DNA from: Dehalococcoidia bacterium
GTDB lineage: Bacteria; Chloroflexota; Dehalococcoidia; SZUA-161
Length of the DNA stretch: 19,415 nt
Assembly: GCA_004376205.1 (NCBI GenBank)
Contig: SOKG01000134.1
Span: 1-19,415 of the forward strand
Direction: 5' to 3'
Both the position numbers and the translations under genes were made by a program. Numbering within the stretch: the stretch's first letter is position 1; the number at the start of each line of letters is the position of its first letter. This document shows, piece by piece, positions 13,467 through 19,415 of this stretch. The notes beneath the pieces were generated by a model that searched no databases, was not told where the DNA came from, and saw nothing but the letters and a program-made list of their open reading frames with translations.

Positions 13467-15161
13467 GTGGTAGAGAAGATAAAGGGAAGCGACAAGCCCT
13501 GGCTTAAGAGTTACAAGCTGGGGCCGTATCCGCTAAAGAAGACTTTAGAGCCATATCCCAAGATACCCGTGTACAAGTTCTTGGATGATTCGGCGGATGC
13601 ATATCCCGGACAGGTTGCCGTTGAGTATTTGGGAAAGAGAATGAACTACCTGGAGCTAAGGCAGCATGTAGACAGGCTGGCAAATGCCCTTGCAGGGTTG
13701 GGGGTGAAGAAAGGTGACAGAGTGGCAACAATTCTCCCGAATTGCCCACAGTTTATCATGACTGATTTCGCCGTATTGAAGACGGGGGCAGCCCTTGTTA
13801 CCTTCAGACCACTTCATAAGTTCCTCGACCTGGAATATGAGATAGGCGAATCAGGAGCAGAGACGGTGGTCTGCTCAGATGAGGCTCTTGATCTGGTGCG
13901 TTCAATAAAAGCCAAAACAAAGCTCAAGAACATAATAGTCACATCCCCCATGGATTATGCTGCACAGGAGCCAGATGTAAAAGAAGTACCTGGTGCCTAT
14001 CAGTTCAAAGACCTCATAGCAGAGCATGAACCGCGTCCTCCTCAGGTCGACATCGATCCGGTGGAGGATTTGGCCTATCTTTCCTTTACCGGAGGCGCTA
14101 CAGGAGTTCCAAAGGGGGTGATGATAACCCATTACAACAGGGCTTGCAACATAAGGCAAGCCCTATGGTTGTTCGAACCTTTGTGGCCAGGGATGAAAGG
14201 AAAGGCCGCCGCGGAAGTAGTTGTTCCCTTGTTCCACGCATTCGGACACTTTGGGGTGCAAGCTGGCATTGCTCTGGGCATGCGAGGTCTGCTGGTTTCT
14301 GACCCCAGAGACACCGATCAGATCATAAGACTTATGAAAGAAAATCGCCCCATGCTAATCTATGTTGTTCCTACTCATCTTATGAAGATAGCCGAGAGAA
14401 AAGTGGGTAGACTGCCAGTTATGTTCTTCTCAGGCGCAGCTCCACTTCCCGAGGAGGTTTTTGAGGCCATTAAGAGGGATATTATGATGCCGGTAACGGA
14501 AGGCTACGGGCTAACCGAGTGTGGCCCCATGACTCATGCAAATCTCTCAACTTTTTCCAAAATCACCGGTTTTGCTCCCAAGGAGACACCAGGTATCGGG
14601 CTGCCAATTCCTGACACAGAGGTGAAGATAGTCGACTTAGACACAGGTGAGGAGCTTGGCGCAGGTGAAAGCGGCGAGATAGTGGTTCGTGGCCCGCAGA
14701 CGATGAAGGGGTACTGGCCAACTCCTGGCAGCGGATTGGATAATGGTTGGCTTCATACGGGCGATATCGGAAGAATGGATGAGGATGGCTACTTTGTCCT
14801 CACAGATCGTATCAAGGATATGGCAAATATCTCGGGGTATAAAGTCTACACAACAGAGGTTGACCAAGTTCTATTCAAATGTCCAGGGGTGGCCATGGCT
14901 GCAGCGGTGGCAATCCCTGACCCCGAACGCCCGGGAAGCGAGAGGATAAAGGCTTTTATAACGCCAAAGGAGGAATGCAAAGGCAAGCTGAGTGCTGATG
15001 ATATTATCGCCTATTGCAAAGACAGGCTTCCTGCCGTAGCTGTTCCCAAATATGTTGAGTTCAGGGATGAGCTGCCCTTGACTGTAACGGAGAAAATATT
15101 CAAGAGGGCGCTAAGAGAGGAAGAGATCAAGAAGATGAAGGAGCAGGGAGTACTCGAATAG
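13467..15161 (+). CDS. AMP-forming acyl-CoA ligase (fatty or aromatic acid--CoA ligase)
   Basis: An ANL-superfamily enzyme of 564 residues that forms an acyl-CoA from an acid, ATP and CoA. Visible motifs are the phosphate-binding loop SFTGGATGVPKG (206-217), EGYGLTE (345-351), the ATP-ribose aspartate in LHTGD (429-433), the hinge motif DRIKD (447-451), SGYKV (456-460) and the C-terminal lysine region PLTVTEKIFKRAL (537-549). The last reads EKIF in place of the usual GKI(L/x), with the Lys (K543) kept. The start is GTG with AAAGGA before it. It is 11 bp after the AOR stop and 19 bp before the SCP2-like gene, so the three are one operon. Substrate specificity cannot be read from sequence alone. 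Confidence 0.92.
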   Translation: MVEKIKGSDKPWLKSYKLGPYPLKKTLEPYPKIPVYKFLDDSADAYPGQVAVEYLGKRMNYLELRQHVDRLANALAGLGVKKGDRVATILPNCPQFIMTDFAVLKTGAALVTFRPLHKFLDLEYEIGESGAETVVCSDEALDLVRSIKAKTKLKNIIVTSPMDYAAQEPDVKEVPGAYQFKDLIAEHEPRPPQVDIDPVEDLAYLSFTGGATGVPKGVMITHYNRACNIRQALWLFEPLWPGMKGKAAAEVVVPLFHAFGHFGVQAGIALGMRGLLVSDPRDTDQIIRLMKENRPMLIYVVPTHLMKIAERKVGRLPVMFFSGAAPLPEEVFEAIKRDIMMPVTEGYGLTECGPMTHANLSTFSKITGFAPKETPGIGLPIPDTEVKIVDLDTGEELGAGESGEIVVRGPQTMKGYWPTPGSGLDNGWLHTGDIGRMDEDGYFVLTDRIKDMANISGYKVYTTEVDQVLFKCPGVAMAAAVAIPDPERPGSERIKAFITPKEECKGKLSADDIIAYCKDRLPAVAVPKYVEFRDELPLTVTEKIFKRALREEEIKKMKEQGVLE

Positions 15162-15180
15162 GAGAGAAAGGAGAGAAAAA

Positions 15181-15672
15181 ATGATACCATATGCAACACC
15201 AGAATGGGTGGAGGCAATGGGGAAAAACTACAGGGCCGACCCGGATAACCAGAACAAGCATTTCAAAGGCATGACCATGTTCCTTTCTTTTCGCATTCTG
15301 GCAGACCCAAAGTTTGGTTTAGACGAGGATCTTTGTTTCAGCACTCATCTTGAGAACGGGGCTTTACAAGACGATAGCACCCTCATGAGCAAAGAGGACG
15401 CTGAGAAGAAATCGGACTTTATCCTCAGCGCACCTCCTTCTATTTGGAAGAGAGTCATACAAAAGGAGGAGGGCTTCGTTTCGTCTTTCATGACTGGGAA
15501 GATAGCACTGGATAAGGGCGAGGCACCGAAGATACTGGGGCTGGCTTCGAGGAGTCCCATAGTGATTTCCCTATTTCCCTCAGATACCGAATGGCCTGAC
15601 GAAATGTCACCGCAGAGATTGGAGGAATACAAAGCTCAGGTCAAGGAATTCAGGGAGCGGTTGGGGGTCTAG
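15181..15672 (+). CDS. SCP2 sterol-binding-like domain protein
   Basis: A protein of 163 residues with no signal peptide or membrane segment. Residues about 30-125 resemble the SCP2 sterol-carrier fold: MFLSFRILADPKF, an acidic central part, then the typical KEEGFVSSFMTGKIALDKG segment (95-113). Such proteins bind lipids, fatty acyl-CoA or sterols in a hydrophobic tunnel. The ATG has AAGGAG 7 nt before it and lies 19 bp after the ligase stop, so it is the last gene of the AOR-ligase operon. A role as carrier or chaperone for a hydrophobic substrate or its CoA ester is a fair inference. The assignment rests on pattern similarity and is less certain than its neighbours. Confidence 0.7.
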   Translation: MIPYATPEWVEAMGKNYRADPDNQNKHFKGMTMFLSFRILADPKFGLDEDLCFSTHLENGALQDDSTLMSKEDAEKKSDFILSAPPSIWKRVIQKEEGFVSSFMTGKIALDKGEAPKILGLASRSPIVISLFPSDTEWPDEMSPQRLEEYKAQVKEFRERLGV

Positions 15673-15788
15673 CGCTGCTGCATCAATCAAGCTCCTTAAG
15701 ACCTGCGAAGGCTACTACCCGGTCGCGCGGGGTTTCGTCTCCCGTTCATGGAGCACACTCACTCATGCCTCCGGGGGCTCGCCATTGA

Positions 15789-15824
15789 CCGCTGGAGCTA
15801 GCCTTTCCCGGCAACCACCAGCGG
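15789..15824 (+). other. Inverted repeat after the SCP2-like gene
   Basis: CCGCTGG (15789-15795) and CCAGCGG (15818-15824) are perfect 7-bp arms with a 22-nt loop, just before the Rrf2 promoter. It may mark the end of the AOR operon; no T-run follows. The rest of the spacer 15673-15902 is GC-rich and contains nothing else I recognise. Confidence 0.3.
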
Positions 15825-15829
15825 GCGGC

Positions 15830-15877
15830 TTGACGGTTAGTTCTTGCGGTGCTACTATCATCACTATCCCGATAGTA
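15830..15877 (+). promoter_or_regulatory. Promoter and probable Rrf2 operator
   Basis: TTGACG (15830-15835) and TACTAT (15853-15858) are spaced exactly 17 bp apart. An inverted repeat TACTATC-N11-GATAGTA (15853-15859 and 15871-15877) begins on the -10 box and covers the expected start point. A second ACTATC copy (15863-15868) forms CTATC-CC-GATAG inside it. This placement is typical for self-repression by the Rrf2 protein encoded 26 bp downstream. The promoter is well supported; which protein binds is inferred. Confidence 0.65.
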
Positions 15878-15902
15878 TTACTGTAACAACTGGAGGTGCT
15901 TT

Positions 15903-16325
15903 GTGAAGCTCTCCACCAAAGGCCAATACGCTACACGGGCAATGCTCGATTTGGCCCACCATTTCGGCGAGGGCCCCATCCTGGTCAAAGACATTTCAAG
16001 AAGAGAGGAGATTTCCGAGCGATACCTGGAGCAACTATTGACTCCTCTCAAGCTAGCCGGACTTGTCAGAAGCATCCGTGGGGCTCACGGGGGCTTCACA
16101 CTAGCTAAGCCCCCTTCCGAGATAAGCCTCATAGAGATTATCCACATTATGGAGGGCTCGACCGCCCCTGTGGAGTGCGTGGATGATGCTCAGGTTTGCT
16201 CACGTAGTGACTTCTGCGTAACCCGTGCGGTCTGGGCAGAGATGAAAAAGGCCACCGATACGGTGCTGGAGTCTGTCACTTTGCAGGACCTGCTTCAGAG
16301 GCAGAAGGAAACTGAGCAGCAGTAG
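15903..16325 (+). CDS. Rrf2-family transcriptional regulator with cluster-binding cysteines
   Basis: A protein of 140 residues, the usual length for the family. The winged helix is at the N-terminus: MKLSTKGQYATRAMLDLA (1-18), recognition region ISERYLEQLLTPLKLAGLV (37-55), wing SIRGAHGGFTLAKP (57-70). Three cysteines, C92, C99 and C105 (EC-x6-C-x5-C), match the region that holds the [2Fe-2S] or related cluster in IscR/RsrR-type members, so it probably senses iron-sulfur or redox state. The start is GTG, 6 nt behind GGAGG (15892-15896). The promoter carries a palindrome that fits autoregulation. The BcrC-like gene starts 53 bp after the stop on the same strand, so the regulator likely controls that pair too; cysE lies further downstream. 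A CymR-like cysteine-sensing role is an alternative. Confidence 0.9.
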   Translation: MKLSTKGQYATRAMLDLAHHFGEGPILVKDISRREEISERYLEQLLTPLKLAGLVRSIRGAHGGFTLAKPPSEISLIEIIHIMEGSTAPVECVDDAQVCSRSDFCVTRAVWAEMKKATDTVLESVTLQDLLQRQKETEQQ

Positions 16326-16378
16326 GGGTGATGGGCACGATCCTAGTTCATCCGAAGAAAAAGGAGGAGAAACAAAGC

Positions 16379-17506
16379 ATGGGGGCAATTGAGAGGTTCC
16401 AAGAGGTAGTAGCCAACCGTCATCAGTATGCCCAGGAGTGGAAGCAGAGGAAGGGGGGCAGGGCTGTCGGCTGGATCTGTACTTATGTGCCAGAGGAGAT
16501 TATATACGCTGCTGACATGCTCCCGGTAAGGATCCTGGGAAGCCACGAGACGCAGGACGTAACTGATGCGTATGTTTCCGGTATGTATTGCCCCTTTTGC
16601 CGTGACGCCCTGGCTCAGGGGCTAAAAGGGAGCTATGGCTACCTCGATGGGATAGTGCATGCTCGCAGCTGTGTTCATATCCGCAATACCTTCGTCAATT
16701 GGAAGAAGCATGTGCCCATCGATTTTACCTACCTGATGTTTATGCCGGCACATGTGCAAAGCGCAAGGGCAAAGCCCTTCTTGACCAAGGAGTACGCCGA
16801 TTTCAAGGAGGCACTGGAGAACTTCGGCGGAAAATCCATTTCTCAGGATGATCTGGATAACGCCATAGAGGTCCATAACACCAACCGCAGGTTGATGAAG
16901 CAGGTCTACGAGTTGAGGAAAGCCGACAACCCACCGCTCACTGGAGCGGAAGCCATGGAGATGGTGATCGCCAGTCAGCTTATGGATAAGGCCGAACACA
17001 ATGAGTTGCTGGAACAACTTGTTGAGGAACTGTCCGATAGAAATGCCGGACGCGAGACGGGCTCACGGCTCATGCTCATCGGCAGCGAAATGGATGACAT
17101 CGAGTTCATCAGGCTGGTGGAGGGATTGAACACCACCTTCGTCATCGACGAGCACTGCAGCGGGACCAGGTATTTCTGGAATGAGGTCATCCCCGAGGAT
17201 GACCGGTTGGCAGCGATCGCAGCCCGCTATATCGACAGGCCGGCCTGCCCACCCAAGGACTGGCCAGAACGACGCAGATTAGCGTTCATCCTGGAGTTGG
17301 CTCAAGATTACAACGCTCAGGGAGTGATCCTCTTCCAGCAGAAATTCTGCGATCCCCACGAGTTCGATATCCCTCCGCTTCAGCAACTGTTTACGGAGAA
17401 CGACATCCCCACCCTTTTCCTCGAGTTCGATATTACTGTTCCCTGGGGGCAATTTCGTACACGTGTTGAGGCCTTTCTCGAGACGCTCGAGCTTGAGCTG
17501 GTATAA
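16379..17506 (+). CDS. 2-hydroxyacyl-CoA dehydratase / benzoyl-CoA reductase family subunit, BcrC-like
   Basis: A protein of 375 residues, close to BcrC of class I benzoyl-CoA reductase and to HgdB-type dehydratase subunits. Family features include GWICTYVPEEIIYAADMLPV (31-50), the cysteine segment SGMYCPFCRDAL (67-78), SCVHIRN (97-103) and the C-terminal QKFCDPHEFDIPPLQ (321-335) with LEFD and GQFRTRVEAFLE. C71, C74, C98, C260 and C324 are candidate ligands of a [4Fe-4S] cluster. With its partner it would use a low-potential electron, normally delivered by an ATP-dependent activase, to reduce or dehydrate an acyl-CoA. AAGGAGG, about 9-11 nt before ATG 16379, decides that start over the GTG at 16328. 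The partner subunit starts 41 bp after the stop. Reductase and dehydratase cannot be separated by eye. Confidence 0.87.
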   Translation: MGAIERFQEVVANRHQYAQEWKQRKGGRAVGWICTYVPEEIIYAADMLPVRILGSHETQDVTDAYVSGMYCPFCRDALAQGLKGSYGYLDGIVHARSCVHIRNTFVNWKKHVPIDFTYLMFMPAHVQSARAKPFLTKEYADFKEALENFGGKSISQDDLDNAIEVHNTNRRLMKQVYELRKADNPPLTGAEAMEMVIASQLMDKAEHNELLEQLVEELSDRNAGRETGSRLMLIGSEMDDIEFIRLVEGLNTTFVIDEHCSGTRYFWNEVIPEDDRLAAIAARYIDRPACPPKDWPERRRLAFILELAQDYNAQGVILFQQKFCDPHEFDIPPLQQLFTENDIPTLFLEFDITVPWGQFRTRVEAFLETLELELV

Positions 17507-17547
17507 AAGTGCTTGTATTGCCTAATCATTCAAATGGAGGGCCAAAA

Positions 17548-18858
17548 ATGACAACTGTGGCAAAGTACCCAACAAAGCGCCTGGATTGCTGGCAGAAGGC
17601 CAAGGAGCTGGTATTGGAGCATTACATGGAAATAGCAACAGCCAAAGAGAAGGGGAAACTGCTCGTCAGCGGCTGTGCTGCCTCCTGCCTCGCGCTGCCG
17701 GCAGGGCTGGGCGATTTCGTCTATTTGGGTGGCGAGCCTTACGGGGCAACCGTAGCACACGATCCCTCGTTCTCTGTCCCGGCCATGGAGGCGGCCGAGG
17801 CCAGGGGGTTTTCTCGCGATATGTGCGGCTACATGCGCAACTACCTGGGCTCGATGTTCCTCGACAAATACTATTTCACCGGGGGACCATGGCCCAAAGC
17901 AGACCTCTGTTTTGGCAGGAGCTTCTGCGATGCCGGCCATGCCTCCTGGTATAGAGTGCTGAATGAGTACGAAGGCATCCCGTATTATTGCTATGATGAG
18001 CCCCACGGTTTGGAATGGGACGGCAGGGCTGAGCCGAAGATGGAGTATGTCGTTGCCCAGCTTCATGATGGTATCGAATGGATGGAGAAGGTCACCGGGA
18101 GAACATACGATGATGAGAAGCTCATCGAGGCGCTCAAGAACTTCTTCCGCACCGAGGCTCTATGGGGAGAGGTGTGCCTGCTCAATGCCGCCATCCCCGC
18201 CCCCCTGGACCTCAAAAGCATGCTGGCACTGATGCCCATCTCCATGCTGAGAAGGCATGAGAAATGTGCTGTGGAGTTTATGGAGACGCTCCGCGACGAG
18301 GTCAAGGACCGCATCGCCAACGGCATCGCTGCCGTGGCTACCGAGAGGTGCCGGCTGGGGACAAATGCCCCACCCCCGTGGAGCTTCCTCAAGATGTTCC
18401 GCTACCTGGAGGGCTACGGCGTTTGCTTTGTGGGCACTTTGGTGTACACCATAAACTCCGGAGAGGTGAAATTCCTCGAGGACGGCTCCGTGGTCCCGGC
18501 AGTCCCCCCCGAGGAGCGAGGTTGGCCCCCTATAAAGAACCGAGAGGATGCGCTGCAGACCCTGGTACGGTGGATGTTTGAACACCCGTTCGGCTTCCGT
18601 GTTGATTGGGATAGCTACCTTGTTAGCGTGGCCAACCATTGGAACGTGGATGGGATGGCGCTGTTCCTTAATCGCGGTTGCCCAGCGATGAATCTAGGGC
18701 TGCAGGATTCCAAACGAGCCCTGCAACAAGCGGGATTTCCAGTGACAATATATGAGGGCAACTTCGCCGATTGCCGGGACGTCGACGAGACCCTGGTGCT
18801 GGATCGTATGGAATCGTTCTTGGAAGGGCTGGGCATATACAAGTTGCCAGAGTCATGA
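17548..18858 (+). CDS. 2-hydroxyacyl-CoA dehydratase / benzoyl-CoA reductase family subunit, BcrB-like
   Basis: A protein of 436 residues, the size of BcrB. Family features are a leading VSGCAASCLALPAGLGDFVYLGG-type segment, GEPYGA (62-67), DMCGYMRNYLGS (91-102), LNRGCPAMNLG (374-384) and YEGNFADCRD (402-411). C93 and C378 lie where family members usually place cluster or active-site cysteines. It pairs with the BcrC-like subunit immediately upstream to form the catalytic component of a radical-type acyl-CoA reductase or dehydratase. ATG 17548, with GGAGG before it, is chosen over an in-frame upstream TTG-type start at 17509 that has no ribosome site. The activase genes (BcrA/BcrD or HgdC type) do not follow; serine acetyltransferase does. 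The natural substrate is unknown. Confidence 0.86.
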   Translation: MTTVAKYPTKRLDCWQKAKELVLEHYMEIATAKEKGKLLVSGCAASCLALPAGLGDFVYLGGEPYGATVAHDPSFSVPAMEAAEARGFSRDMCGYMRNYLGSMFLDKYYFTGGPWPKADLCFGRSFCDAGHASWYRVLNEYEGIPYYCYDEPHGLEWDGRAEPKMEYVVAQLHDGIEWMEKVTGRTYDDEKLIEALKNFFRTEALWGEVCLLNAAIPAPLDLKSMLALMPISMLRRHEKCAVEFMETLRDEVKDRIANGIAAVATERCRLGTNAPPPWSFLKMFRYLEGYGVCFVGTLVYTINSGEVKFLEDGSVVPAVPPEERGWPPIKNREDALQTLVRWMFEHPFGFRVDWDSYLVSVANHWNVDGMALFLNRGCPAMNLGLQDSKRALQQAGFPVTIYEGNFADCRDVDETLVLDRMESFLEGLGIYKLPES

Positions 18859-18960
18859 TATGCGTCGGCAAACAAGAACGAAGTGACCGAGCAATAGAAA
18901 TAGGACTACATTGAATGACAAAGATAGCCGATGATATGAGGCCGAAAAGAGACGATTGAC

Positions 18961-19415
18961 ATGTTTAGGGCTTTGCGAGAAGACGTTAAGACTGTTTTCG
19001 CCAGGGATCCAGCAGCTAGAAGCAAATTGGAAGTCTTGCTTTGCTACCCTGGCTTGCACGCCTTGTGGCTTCACCGCCTGGCTCATTACCTTTGGAAGCT
19101 CAGATTCCGCCTCCTTGCCCGTTATGTCTCTCACTGGGCTCGCTTCCTAACTGGAATCGAAATCCATCCTAACGCCGCCATTGGCAGGAGGTTCTTCATC
19201 GACCACGGGGCTGGGGTGGTAATTGGGGAGACAGCAGAGATCGGGGACGATGTGCTGATTTATCAGGGAGTGGTTCTCGGCGGAACAACCCTGGAGAGGA
19301 AAAAGCGCCACCCCACTCTCGGCAACAATGTGGTTGTCGGCTCAGCGGCGATATTGCTGGGACCCATCACCGTAGGGGATGGAGCCCGCATTGGGGCTAA
19401 TTCTGTCGTGGTGAG
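18961..19415 (+). CDS. cysE: Serine O-acetyltransferase, N-terminal part (3' end outside window)
   Basis: The visible 151 residues begin MFRALREDVKTVFARDPAAR, the standard start of the short EpsC-type CysE that acetylates L-serine with acetyl-CoA as the first step of cysteine synthesis. The helical N-terminal part with YPGLHALWLHRLAHYLW is followed by the left-handed beta-helix: GIEIHPNAAIG, FFIDHGAGVVIGETAEIGDD with the catalytic Asp-His pair, VLGGTT, and further hexapeptide repeats to the window edge. No good ribosome site is visible in front of the ATG (only a distant GAGG), so translation may be weak or coupled. It lies 102 bp after the BcrB-like gene on the same strand. The family call is firm. 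Its nearness to an Rrf2 regulator recalls cysteine/iron-sulfur regulons. Confidence 0.92.
   Translation, partial: MFRALREDVKTVFARDPAARSKLEVLLCYPGLHALWLHRLAHYLWKLRFRLLARYVSHWARFLTGIEIHPNAAIGRRFFIDHGAGVVIGETAEIGDDVLIYQGVVLGGTTLERKKRHPTLGNNVVVGSAAILLGPITVGDGARIGANSVVV

Noticed and set aside
15673..15829. GC-rich spacer checked for an intron or mobile-element remnant
   Set aside because: Some stretches look RNA-like, but no conserved domain, terminal repeat or protein fragment could be supported.
16328..16378. Upstream GTG/ATG start for the BcrC-like subunit
   Set aside because: The extra 17 residues include a Lys-rich stretch that is just the translated AAGGAGG ribosome site of ATG 16379.
17509..17547. 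Upstream start for the BcrB-like subunit only 2 bp after the BcrC-like stop
   Set aside because: The extension translates the ribosome site region before ATG 17548 and matches nothing in the family.
1..19415. CRISPR arrays, insertion sequences and phage genes
   Set aside because: No regularly spaced repeats, transposase motifs or terminal inverted repeats were seen on either strand.

Overview
The window most resembles a strict anaerobe. It encodes a molybdopterin formate-dehydrogenase-like protein, a tungsten-type aldehyde ferredoxin oxidoreductase (AOR), two subunits of the benzoyl-CoA reductase/2-hydroxyacyl-CoA dehydratase family, several ferredoxin-type proteins and acyl-CoA (fatty or aromatic acid) genes. 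Gene content and protein style recall the Dehalococcoidia-type Chloroflexota of anoxic sediments; a desulfobacterial origin is the main alternative. This assignment is inference, because there is no rRNA or other marker gene in the window.

Layout. (1) Bases 1-3806, all on the minus strand, form a signalling/redox operon read right to left: a GAF-type histidine kinase, a tandem-receiver protein without a DNA-binding domain, then the N-terminal 504 residues of a NuoG/FdhA-type molybdopterin oxidoreductase cut by the window edge. A 17-codon relic of another response regulator overlaps the kinase stop. (2) Bases 3807-4192 form a gene-poor divergent spacer with a tRNA-like 3' fragment, a 10-bp perfect hairpin and a good promoter. 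(3) Bases 4193-8868 hold acyl-CoA genes on alternating strands: a PaaG-like crotonase (+), two hotdog thioesterases (- and +, divergent), a winged-helix/iron-sulfur protein (-) and an acyl-CoA dehydrogenase (-). (4) Bases 9199-15672, plus strand: a zinc-ribbon membrane protein, a cholesterol-oxidase-like GMC flavoprotein, then a tight operon of AOR, acyl-CoA ligase and SCP2-like protein. (5) Bases 15830-18858, plus strand: an Rrf2 regulator with a clear promoter/operator, followed by the BcrC-like and BcrB-like pair. (6) Bases 18961-19415: the start of serine O-acetyltransferase.

How the genes may work together. The ligase would make an acyl-CoA from a carboxylic acid, AOR could interconvert the acid and aldehyde with ferredoxin, and the SCP2-like protein could carry a hydrophobic substrate. 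The acyl-CoA dehydrogenase, crotonase and thioesterases handle the thioester, and the BcrC/BcrB-like pair would do a radical-type reduction or dehydration of an acyl-CoA. The activating ATPase such a pair needs is not in the window. A cysteine-bearing Rrf2 regulator in front of the pair, with cysE behind it, suggests control by iron-sulfur or cysteine status. The substrate is unknown; aromatic, alicyclic or sterol-like acids are all possible.

The clearest oddities are a tyrosine where the FdhA family has the metal-binding Sec/Cys, a kinase with Gly in place of the N-box Glu, a receiver domain that has lost its phospho-acceptor Asp, and the response-regulator relic beside them.
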